Of a stretch of DNA of 11,726 bases, positions 7,102 through 11,726 are shown one piece after another; the first letter of the stretch is position 1, and the number at the start of each line of letters is the position of its first letter. This DNA is from Clostridiales bacterium UBA735 (GTDB taxonomy: Bacteria > Bacillota > Clostridia > Oscillospirales > Oscillospiraceae): contig DBLB01000034.1 of the NCBI GenBank assembly GCA_002298695.1, forward strand, positions 1 to 11,726, written 5' to 3'. Made by a program: the position numbers and the translations under genes. Below the pieces are notes generated by a model, which saw only the letters and a list, made by a program, of their open reading frames with translations, was not told the DNA's origin and did no database searches.

Positions 7102-7632
7102 TCACTCCTTACAGTTTTTCTCCAGGCAGACGAGGTCGATGCTGCGGATGGCGTTGAAATCGCAGTGGACGATGTCGGCCTCGCGGTAGCCGAGATGGGC
7201 GTAAAGCTGCCGCGCGGCGGCGTTTTTCCGGTTGGTATCCATCCGGAGATACGGGCAGCCGTGTGCGCGGGCGTAGTCCTCGTAAAAGGCGACAAACTGT
7301 CTGCCATAGCCGTGCCCCTTCCACGCCGGTTCGACAACCAGCGTGTGCAGCACCATCACCTGCTCCGGTGCGGCGGAGAAGGACCAGTGCGCCCTGGCGT
7401 AACAGTCCACCTGCACCTGGTTGATGCGCGCGGCGGCGACGATCGCGCCGCCGTCCTCCATGACGTAGAGGTCGTCCGCAGCGAGGGCTTCTCGCGCGGT
7501 CTCTTCGGTGGGATAGACGCCGCGGACCCAGCCGATGGTCGTCTCGCCGCGCTCTTCAAGGTCGTGCGTATGATCGTAGATGGCGGTGATCGCGGGGATG
7601 TCCGCCGCAGTTGCTTTTCGGAATGCAGACAT
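7102..7632 (-). CDS. GNAT-family N-acetyltransferase
   Basis: GNAT enzymes transfer the acetyl group of acetyl-CoA to an amine. This 176-residue protein begins MSAFRKATAADIPAI, a usual GNAT opening. It carries motif A at about 95-113, where VLHTLVVEPAWKGHGYGRQF contains the pyrophosphate-binding KGHGYG loop. The later TNRKNAAARQLYAHLGY (133-149) is the standard motif B region. The substrate cannot be read from sequence. It is preceded by a good promoter but only a weak AGAAAGAAG ribosome binding site. It is the first gene of a pair with the unknown protein at 6120-7097 and is divergent from a second GNAT gene. Family confidence is high. Confidence 0.92.
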   Translation of the reverse strand: MSAFRKATAADIPAITAIYDHTHDLEERGETTIGWVRGVYPTEETAREALAADDLYVMEDGGAIVAAARINQVQVDCYARAHWSFSAAPEQVMVLHTLVVEPAWKGHGYGRQFVAFYEDYARAHGCPYLRMDTNRKNAAARQLYAHLGYREADIVHCDFNAIRSIDLVCLEKNCKE

Positions 7633-7663
7633 GGGAAAAACTTCTTTCTATTAAACTGCCTTC

Positions 7664-7692
7664 ATGCTACCACACGCGGCGGCTCCTGTCAA
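7664..7692 (-). promoter_or_regulatory. Promoter of the GNAT/unknown-protein operon
   Basis: On the minus strand a perfect TTGACA (7687-7692), a 17-base spacer and TAGCAT (7664-7669). The predicted start is near 7657, 25 bases before the ATG. It stands back to back with the plus-strand promoter, with only 3 bases between the two -35 hexamers. Confidence 0.7.
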
Positions 7693-7700
7693 TCATTGAC
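7688..7700. promoter_or_regulatory. Palindrome across the two divergent -35 elements
   Basis: GTCAAT-C-ATTGAC is a perfect 6-base inverted repeat with one central base. It arises partly because both -35 hexamers are TTGAC-like, so it may be simply two promoters facing away. It could also bind a dimeric regulator that controls both directions at once. Confidence 0.4.
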
Positions 7701-7724
7701 GGGATGCGCTTCCGGTGGTATCAT
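7696..7724 (+). promoter_or_regulatory. Promoter of the RimJ-type GNAT/TfoX operon
   Basis: TTGACG (7696-7701), a 17-base spacer and TATCAT (7719-7724). The predicted start is near 7731, giving a leader of about 17 bases with the ribosome binding site AGGAAGG. The spacer ends in GGTGG and the opposite promoter's in TGTGG, so the two are near mirror images. Confidence 0.7.
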
Positions 7725-7747
7725 GTTCGCAAAAGGAAGGTGAGTTT

Positions 7748-8296
7748 ATGGAACTGCAAACGCCGCGCCTGCTGCTCCGTCCGTGGGAGGAATCGGATGC
7801 CGAGGCGCTCTATGAACTGGCAAAGGATCCGGACGTCGGCCCGGCGGCGGGATGGAACGTCCACAAGGACGTGGAGGAAAGCCGCGAGATCATCCGTACC
7901 ATCCTATCCGTGCCGGGGACGTTCGCGATCCTTGGACGGCGGGGCGGCCTGCTGCGCGGCAGCTGCGGCTTCTTCCCGACGCGCGCCGCCGGCGCGGCGA
8001 AGGGCGACCTCGAAATCGGCTACTGGGTGGGCAAACCCTTCTGGGGCCGGGGCATCGCACCAGAGGCCGTGGAGGCGCTGCTGGCCCACTGCTTCACGGA
8101 GCTTGGCGCGGAACGCGTCTGGTGCGCATACTTTGACGGAAACGAAAAATCGCGCCGCTGTCAGGAAAAATGCGGCTTTCTGCCGCATCACACGGAGGAA
8201 AATGTCTTCTGGGCCGCGACCGGCGAAACTAAAACCGAGCATTATACGCTCCTGACGCGCGGGCAGTGGCTGGCGCATCGGCATACGGAGGTCTGA
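7748..8296 (+). CDS. GNAT-family N-acetyltransferase, RimJ/RimL type
   Basis: This 182-residue protein belongs to the RimJ/RimL branch of the GNAT superfamily (Acetyltransf_3 type). Members acetylate N-terminal amines of ribosomal proteins or small molecules. The opening ELQTPRLLLRPWEESDAEAL is diagnostic for the branch. Motif A follows as LEIGYWVGKPFWGRGIAPEA (88-107) with the acetyl-CoA loop WGRGIA, and then GNEKSRRCQEKCGF (131-144). The start is ATG 7748 because AGGAAGG lies 7-8 bases upstream; an in-frame ATG at 7715 lies before the predicted transcript start. The stop is 3 bases before the TfoX-domain gene, whose ribosome binding site lies inside this coding region, so the two are an operon. 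The substrate is unknown. Confidence 0.92.
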   Translation: MELQTPRLLLRPWEESDAEALYELAKDPDVGPAAGWNVHKDVEESREIIRTILSVPGTFAILGRRGGLLRGSCGFFPTRAAGAAKGDLEIGYWVGKPFWGRGIAPEAVEALLAHCFTELGAERVWCAYFDGNEKSRRCQEKCGFLPHHTEENVFWAATGETKTEHYTLLTRGQWLAHRHTEV

Positions 8297-8299
8297 ACC

Positions 8300-8629
8300 A
8301 TGGCGACGACAAAAGAATTTGCCGATTCCGTCTGTATGCGTCTCGTGCCGTTCGGCGACGTGCGCAGCCGGAAGATGTTCGGCGAATACATGATCTATGT
8401 AAATGAAAAGCCGATTCTGACGCTCTGCGACGAGCGGGTATTTGTGAAAAAGCTGCCGCAGGTCGCGGAACTGATGGCGGACGCCGCGTGCGGCTATCCC
8501 TACGAGGGCGCAAAGGAGGCGTATCTGCTGGACCTGGATGACGAGGCGCTGCTGCACCGTCTGATTCCCCTGCTGGTGCAGTATACGCCCCTTCCGAAGC
8601 CGCGCAGACGCACCCCCGCTGAGGGCTGA
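8300..8629 (+). CDS. TfoX N-terminal-domain protein
   Basis: This 109-residue protein matches the TfoX N-terminal domain alone. The opening ...KEFADSVCMRLVPFGDVRSRKMFGEYMIYVNEKP is a typical start, and most of the remaining length covers the same alpha/beta domain. In gamma-proteobacteria TfoX (Sxy) promotes competence, but that role needs the full two-domain protein. Single-domain members such as this are common in Clostridia and their job is unknown. GGAGG (8287-8291) sits 8 bases before the ATG, inside the end of the GNAT gene, with 3 bases between the two genes. The C-terminus is basic and Pro-rich (KPRRRTPAEG). A hairpin shared with the convergent iron-sulfur gene follows. Confidence 0.85.
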   Translation: MATTKEFADSVCMRLVPFGDVRSRKMFGEYMIYVNEKPILTLCDERVFVKKLPQVAELMADAACGYPYEGAKEAYLLDLDDEALLHRLIPLLVQYTPLPKPRRRTPAEG

Positions 8630-8656
8630 ACCGACCGCCCTTCTGACGCACAAAAA

Positions 8657-8683
8657 ACGTCCGGATTTCTGAAATCCGGACGT
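8657..8683. terminator. Hairpin terminator shared by the TfoX-domain and iron-sulfur genes
   Basis: A perfect 12-base-pair stem (ACGTCCGGATTT and its complement) closes a 3-base loop. On the minus strand six T residues follow, which makes a strong terminator for the iron-sulfur gene ending at 8700. On the plus strand the sequence after the stem (ATTATGC) is poorer in T, so it is weaker for the TfoX operon. Confidence 0.85.
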
Positions 8684-8699
8684 ATTATGCAGGATATCC

Positions 8700-9086
8700 T
8701 TACTTTTCGACGACCTCAAGCAGCTCCATCGGACATGCCTTGGCGCAGATCCCGCAGGCGATGCACTTCGAGGCGTATTCCGCCGTTTCGGCCTTGACCA
8801 TCACGCCGAACGGACATGCCTCCTTGCACTTGCCGCAGCCGGTGCAGAGCTTCCTGTTGACGATGTAGACACCCTTCGCATTCTGCGTGATGGCGCCGTT
8901 GGGACATGCCTCAGCGCACTTGCCGCACTGGACACAGAGCATGGGCTTTGCGGTGCCCTTGCGGTCGACGATCCGAAGGCATGCCTTGTCCGGATCAAAC
9001 TCCTTGTAGAACGCGTTGGAACATGCGCGGACGCACTCGAGGCATGCCATGCAGGCGACGCCCTTTTTTGCGGTCAGTTTTTTCAT
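8700..9086 (-). CDS. Four-motif [4Fe-4S] polyferredoxin (CooF/HycB-like)
   Basis: This small cytosolic iron-sulfur protein of 128 residues should carry electrons. It has four CxxCxxCxxxC motifs: Cys12/15/18/22, Cys51/54/57/61, Cys81/84/87/91 and Cys108/111/114/118. The last three end in CP as in ordinary ferredoxins. The first ends in ACS, as in electron-transfer subunits of the CooF/HycB type. Four [4Fe-4S] clusters are therefore predicted, with one extra Cys at 36. The start is ATG 9086 because AAAGGAGT lies upstream; an in-frame ATG at 9146 lies in the promoter. It is shorter than most HycB-type subunits (about 170-200 residues). No oxidoreductase gene lies nearby, so the partner enzyme is unknown. 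It is transcribed alone from a good promoter to a strong terminator. Confidence 0.9.
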   Translation of the reverse strand: MKKLTAKKGVACMACLECVRACSNAFYKEFDPDKACLRIVDRKGTAKPMLCVQCGKCAEACPNGAITQNAKGVYIVNRKLCTGCGKCKEACPFGVMVKAETAEYASKCIACGICAKACPMELLEVVEK

Positions 9087-9117
9087 GGGTACGACTCCTT
9101 TGTTTTTTAGTTTCATT

Positions 9118-9146
9118 ATTATACTAACTTTTTTCAAAAGAATCAA
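9118..9146 (-). promoter_or_regulatory. Promoter of the iron-sulfur protein gene
   Basis: On the minus strand TTGATT (9141-9146), a 17-base spacer and a perfect TATAAT (9118-9123). The predicted start is near 9111, about 25 bases before the ATG. Confidence 0.75.
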
Positions 9147-9150
9147 TGTT

Positions 9151-9180
9151 TTTACAAAAAATCCGTGCAGATTGCATAAC
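9151..9180 (+). promoter_or_regulatory. Possible promoter of the small lipoprotein gene
   Basis: TTTACA (5 of 6) and CATAAC (4 of 6) are separated by 18 bases. A rival pairing, TTGCAT at 9172 with CATACT at 9196, is about as weak. Some plus-strand promoter is expected here because the gene is isolated, but neither choice is convincing. Confidence 0.3.
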
Positions 9181-9239
9181 GCCGCGCAGGCCGGACATAC
9201 TACCGCTATCGACAGAATCTGATTCCTGGGAGGTTTATG

Positions 9240-9470
9240 ATGAAACGCATTTGCATTTTGACCCTGGCTGTCTGCCTGCTGCTGACCGCGCTCTGCGCAT
9301 GCAGCGCCACCGGCCGCATTGAGGATCCCTATTCCGGCTACAGCAACGTCTCCACCACGCCGGACGGCCGCGTCAACGGTACAAACGACGCCTACTACGG
9401 CAGCGGCCGCACAAACAGCCAGACCTACACCGGAACGCAGCGCGGCACCGGCATGGCCGGCGGCCGATAA
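9240..9470 (+). CDS. Small secreted lipoprotein, function unknown
   Basis: This is a 76-residue predicted lipoprotein. A short basic N-terminus (MKR) leads into a hydrophobic segment and a lipobox LCAC (with Cys at residue 21), after which the mature peptide would be about 56 residues. The mature part is low in hydrophobic residues and rich in Gly, Ser, Thr, Asn and Tyr, with no recognisable domain, and would be a flexible chain at the membrane surface. Two ATGs follow each other (9237 and 9240). I prefer the second because GGGAGG ends 6 bases before it and only 3 bases before the first. It stands alone, divergent from the iron-sulfur gene, and ends at a strong hairpin. Codon use and GC content match a real gene. 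Confidence 0.75.
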   Translation: MKRICILTLAVCLLLTALCACSATGRIEDPYSGYSNVSTTPDGRVNGTNDAYYGSGRTNSQTYTGTQRGTGMAGGR

Positions 9471-9474
9471 GCAG

Positions 9475-9510
9475 ACAGCCGGGAAGCGCAGACCTGCGTT
9501 TCCCGGCTGT
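9475..9510. terminator. Terminator after the lipoprotein gene
   Basis: A stem of 16 base pairs including one G-T pair (ACAGCCGGGAA, then GCGCA, with complements) closes a GACC loop and is followed by TTTTATG on the plus strand. It lies 4 bases after the lipoprotein stop and ends 1 base before the stop of the convergent fusion gene. On the minus strand no T run follows directly, so it is weaker there. Confidence 0.85.
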
Positions 9511-9511
9511 T

Positions 9512-10492
9512 TTATGTTTCCGGAAGTTTCGGAATTTCAATACTCCGCACCAGGCGCGCACCGTCCGGCTGGAAGCCGAAATACCGGAAAAACCCGTATG
9601 CCTGATGTGCTTCCGGCACGGAGACCGTCAGCAGCCGGACGCCGGCCCGCCGCAGCTCGCAGACGGCGCAGCCGATCAGCTGCTCGCCCAGCCTCCGGCC
9701 GCGGTACGCCGCGTCCAGTTCCAGCTCGCAGATCTCACCCACGTCCTCCCCGGCCTTTTCAAACCGGACGTGCCCGACCGGCGTATCACGCAGGAGCGAC
9801 GTAAAGCAGCCCTTCCCCGTCTGCCGGAACCACATATTGAAGTCCTGCCCTTCTCCGCCCTTCCGCCACCATTTCTGGCGTTCAAACGTGGAAATTTCCG
9901 GCGGCAAATGCGAGGCGTCGTTCAGAAAATCGATCTGAAACGCGCTGTTTTCGTATGTCAGCCGGGAAACGGCGGTGTTGTCACAGTACGGCGGCGTCTG
10001 CCCGCCCAGCAGCACCGACTGCACGCCGCGCAGCACGCAGCCGTGGGAAAAAACAGCCACCGTCCTGCCGGCGTTCGCCTCCGCAATTTCGCGCAGCGCC
10101 GCAAGCGCACGGGCCGTATACCGGTCGAAGGTCTCGCCGCCCTCGACCGACCAGTGACGGATGTCGTGATTGAACTGCTGCATGCGCTCCGGTTCAAACT
10201 GTTCCAGATACCCGAACGGCACATTCTCCCAACGGCCGAGGTGCACCTCCCGCAGCCGCGGATCCGGATGCAGCGAAAGCTGTTTCGGCACATAGACGGC
10301 CGCAGCCGTACGGCACGTCCGATAGAGGTCGCTGGCGTAACAGGCATCGACCGGGATCTCAGCAAAGCGCCGCTCCAGCGCCGCGATCTGCCGCAGGCCG
10401 TTCGGTGTGACCAGTGAATTATACCAGCCATCGATGCGGCGATAAGCGTTCCCCTCCGCCTCGGCGTGGCGGATCAGATACAGCGTCGTCAT
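9512..10492 (-). CDS. Histidine phosphatase / GNAT acetyltransferase fusion
   Basis: This 326-residue protein joins two enzyme domains in one frame. Residues 1-190 form a histidine phosphatase (phosphoglycerate-mutase-like) domain: LIRHAEAEGN with catalytic His9, SDLYRTCRTA with Arg59, LREVHLGRWE with the acid Glu82, and VFSHGCVLR with His150. Such enzymes hydrolyse phosphate esters through a phospho-histidine. Residues about 200-326 are a GNAT domain: LELDAAYRGRRLGEQLIGCAV carries the acetyl-CoA loop RGRRLG, and QAYGFFRYFGF is the usual late motif. The start ATG 10492 is one base after the stop of the PyrF-like gene (TGA-G-ATG), so the two are translationally coupled. An upstream ATG at 10510 has no ribosome binding site. 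Substrates are unknown. Both active sites look intact. Confidence 0.9.
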   Translation of the reverse strand: MTTLYLIRHAEAEGNAYRRIDGWYNSLVTPNGLRQIAALERRFAEIPVDACYASDLYRTCRTAAAVYVPKQLSLHPDPRLREVHLGRWENVPFGYLEQFEPERMQQFNHDIRHWSVEGGETFDRYTARALAALREIAEANAGRTVAVFSHGCVLRGVQSVLLGGQTPPYCDNTAVSRLTYENSAFQIDFLNDASHLPPEISTFERQKWWRKGGEGQDFNMWFRQTGKGCFTSLLRDTPVGHVRFEKAGEDVGEICELELDAAYRGRRLGEQLIGCAVCELRRAGVRLLTVSVPEAHQAYGFFRYFGFQPDGARLVRSIEIPKLPET

Positions 10493-10493
10493 C

Positions 10494-11408
10494 TCAGAGC
10501 ACCGTGACATAGCCCAGGATCTGCTCGCGCATCTTCAGCGCGGCGTCGCGCGCGCACTGCCGATAGTCGCCGCTCTCCTGCCGCTGCCATGCATAGAGGA
10601 TGCTGCGCCCCGCCATAACGGCCGCGCCGTGCCCCAGCTTGTCAAATGCGTACTGTACGTCCTTCGCGCTGCCACCCTGCGTACCGTAGCCAGGCACGAG
10701 GAAGAACAGCCGGTCATATTTTTCGCGCAGCGAGCGCAGCACGCCGGGGTTCGTCGCTGCCGCGGCAATGCCGATCTCGGCGTAGCCGAATTTGCCGAAA
10801 CGGTCAAGGCTCCACCGCATGGCAAGGTCGGCCATGACCTGATAGACCACCCGGTCGCCGGAGAGCAGATCCTGCACCTCTCGCGCAGATTTGTTCGAGC
10901 TGCGGGCAATGACAAACACATTCTTCCCGTCGCTGCAATATTCCGTGAACGGCTTGACCGAATCGCTGCCGAGATAGCCGGTCATGAGCACGCCGTCGCA
11001 GGCATAGGGCGTAAACGCCTGTTCGCCGACCTGAATTTTCCCGAAGCACGCGCGCGCCATCGCCTCGGCGTTCAGCGCCACGTCAGCGCGCATCAGATCA
11101 AGCAGAACATAATATCCCAGAGAACGTGCATGCGCAAGCACATCCTCCATCGCCGCCACGCCGTCGGAACCAAGCGCCGCAAATGCGCCGCTGACAATGC
11201 TGACCGCGGGTACGATGTCCTTCAGCGCATCCAGAATGCCAATGGAAAACTGCCGGTAGCCCTCCGCCGCAGCGCGGAGCGTATCGCCGTACTGTGCATG
11301 CGCAGCGTCCTTCACCGCCATCGGCAGATCCAGCACCGACGGCGCGATACAGATCATGCTCGGATTTTTTGTTTTTCTGATTTTCGCCTGCAATACATCG
11401 ATCGACAT
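10494..11408 (-). CDS. Orotidine-5'-phosphate decarboxylase homologue lacking catalytic lysines
   Basis: This 304-residue protein aligns end to end with type 2 OMP decarboxylase (PyrF), which makes UMP. The phosphate-binding end is kept: FFLVPGYGTQGGSAKDV (235-251) and AGRSILYAW with Arg268. The catalytic end is not. The usual VGLD reads CIAP (Pro23 for Asp); the usual Lys in the strand around PAVSIVSG is Ser70; and the usual DxKxxD reads DLMRAD (104-109), with Met106 for Lys. NPYMG has also become TGYLG. Decarboxylation of OMP depends on these lysines, so this is probably not a working PyrF. It may bind a related phosphorylated ligand or do other chemistry. Conserved segments on both sides stay in frame, so it is not a frameshift artefact. 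AAGGAGGGA before ATG 11408 fixes the start. It is first in an operon with the phosphatase/GNAT fusion. Confidence 0.88.
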   Translation of the reverse strand: MSIDVLQAKIRKTKNPSMICIAPSVLDLPMAVKDAAHAQYGDTLRAAAEGYRQFSIGILDALKDIVPAVSIVSGAFAALGSDGVAAMEDVLAHARSLGYYVLLDLMRADVALNAEAMARACFGKIQVGEQAFTPYACDGVLMTGYLGSDSVKPFTEYCSDGKNVFVIARSSNKSAREVQDLLSGDRVVYQVMADLAMRWSLDRFGKFGYAEIGIAAAATNPGVLRSLREKYDRLFFLVPGYGTQGGSAKDVQYAFDKLGHGAAVMAGRSILYAWQRQESGDYRQCARDAALKMREQILGYVTVL

Positions 11409-11435
11409 GCGGTTCCCTCCTTATTCTTTGCATCC

Positions 11436-11444
11436 AGTATAGCA
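11436..11444 (-). promoter_or_regulatory. Extended -10 promoter of the PyrF-like operon
   Basis: The minus strand reads TGC-TATACT, an extended -10 with a 5-of-6 hexamer. The -35 position holds only a 3-of-6 match (TGTTCA at 17 bases). The predicted start is near 11429, about 20 bases before the ATG. Confidence 0.55.
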
Positions 11445-11458
11445 TAAATTTGCAGAAA

Positions 11459-11487
11459 TGAACAGAAAAATATGGCTTGTGTAGAAT
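11459..11487 (+). promoter_or_regulatory. Probable promoter of the small membrane protein gene
   Basis: TGAACA (4 of 6, 11459-11464), a 17-base spacer and TAGAAT (5 of 6, 11482-11487). The predicted start is near 11494, leaving a leader of about 36 bases with the ribosome binding site AAGGGAG. It is divergent from the PyrF-like operon and overlaps its -35 region. Confidence 0.45.
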
Positions 11488-11529
11488 TTGCGGACCTGCG
11501 GCATACTGACTGCGAAGGGAGATGAGCGT

Positions 11530-11694
11530 ATGCAGGTAAAAAGTTTTCTTCTGACCATGGGTGCGGGCATCGCCGTCGGCGCGCTTGGCGCGATGATGCT
11601 GCCGAAAAACAGCGAGGTCTACCAGTTCGCCAGCGATGCGGCGGACACCGTGAAGCAGGAAGCTGAGAAAGCCATTCAGTCCTTTTCCAATTGA
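11530..11694 (+). CDS. Small YtxH-like membrane protein
   Basis: This 54-residue peptide has a Gly/Ala-rich membrane segment (about 5-24, with GAGIAVGALGAMMLP) followed by a charged helix-forming tail (ASDAADTVKQEAEKAIQ). The order glycine-rich membrane helix, then P-K, then a long amphipathic helix is that of YtxH-type proteins of Gram-positive bacteria, whose function is poorly known. The start is ATG 11530 because AAGGGAG lies 8 bases upstream; an in-frame ATG at 11488 falls at or before the predicted transcript start. No clear terminator lies in the 32 bases that remain after the stop. Confidence 0.7.
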   Translation: MQVKSFLLTMGAGIAVGALGAMMLPKNSEVYQFASDAADTVKQEAEKAIQSFSN

Positions 11695-11726
11695 GTGAAA
11701 AAAAGATAAAATAGGTCTTGCATTTT

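Noticed and set aside
8300..8629. TfoX-domain protein as evidence for natural competence
   Set aside because: Only the N-terminal domain is present, no competence genes are nearby, and single-domain members are common in bacteria without this role shown.
8700..9086. Repeated GGACATGC units in the iron-sulfur gene as a DNA repeat
   Set aside because: They fall at the codons for Ala-Cys-Pro in successive cluster motifs, so they are explained by repeated protein motifs.
10494..11408. The active-site changes in the PyrF-like protein as a frameshift or sequencing error
   Set aside because: Family-conserved segments occur in the same frame before, between and after the three changed positions, and the substitutions are isolated codons.
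10629..11447. Plus-strand open frame antisense to the PyrF-like gene
   Set aside because: The minus strand encodes clear PyrF-family segments. The antisense product is Arg/His/Ala-rich with no domain, typical of a shadow frame.

Overview
The window is GC-rich bacterial chromosome with tightly packed genes, strong GGAGG-type ribosome binding sites, -35/-10 promoters of the housekeeping sigma type and hairpin terminators. The gene set is a BlaI/M56 pair, a sortase next to signal peptidase I, a YtxH-like membrane peptide, a small lipoprotein and a CooF/HycB-like polyferredoxin. This fits a GC-rich Gram-positive anaerobe of the Clostridia, probably the Oscillospiraceae/Ruminococcaceae. That placement is inference from gene content and style, not from a marker gene. 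I see no rRNA, tRNA, CRISPR array, insertion sequence or phage gene, and no gene-free stretch longer than about 300 bases.

Layout, left to right. (1) 20-1389, minus: an autoregulated BlaI-family repressor and M56-family membrane protease operon, with a promoter and two operator dyads at 1417-1470. (2) 1555-3363, plus: recQ, transcribed divergently from its own promoter. (3) 3409-4633, minus: signal peptidase I followed by a sortase. They converge on recQ across a shared bidirectional terminator. (4) 4771-6051, minus: an intracellular GH13 alpha-amylase-type enzyme. (5) 6120-7632, minus: a GNAT acetyltransferase followed closely by an unrecognised 325-residue protein. (6) 7748-8629, plus: a RimJ-type GNAT and a TfoX N-terminal-domain protein, divergent from (5) through a nearly symmetrical promoter pair. 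(7) 8700-9086, minus: a four-motif iron-sulfur protein. (8) 9240-9470, plus: a tiny lipoprotein. (9) 9512-11408, minus: a two-gene operon of an orotidine-5'-phosphate decarboxylase homologue that has lost its catalytic lysines, and a histidine-phosphatase/GNAT fusion. (10) 11530-11694, plus: a 54-residue membrane peptide.

Most of the window is ordinary housekeeping and accessory content. The item most likely to be new is the operon at 9512-11408. The PyrF-fold protein keeps the phosphate-binding end of the barrel (PGYGTQGG and the late Arg), but the three positions that normally supply the Asp/Lys/Lys of catalysis read Pro, Ser and Met. Its stop is one base from the start of a phosphatase fused to an acetyltransferase. 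The second item is a 15-residue stretch, IGIIGGEDGPTSIFV, in the unknown protein at 6120-7097. It looks like the conserved signature of the beta subunit of sodium-pumping decarboxylases, but it sits in a protein with no membrane segments. No catalytic role or pathway for either can be proven from sequence alone.
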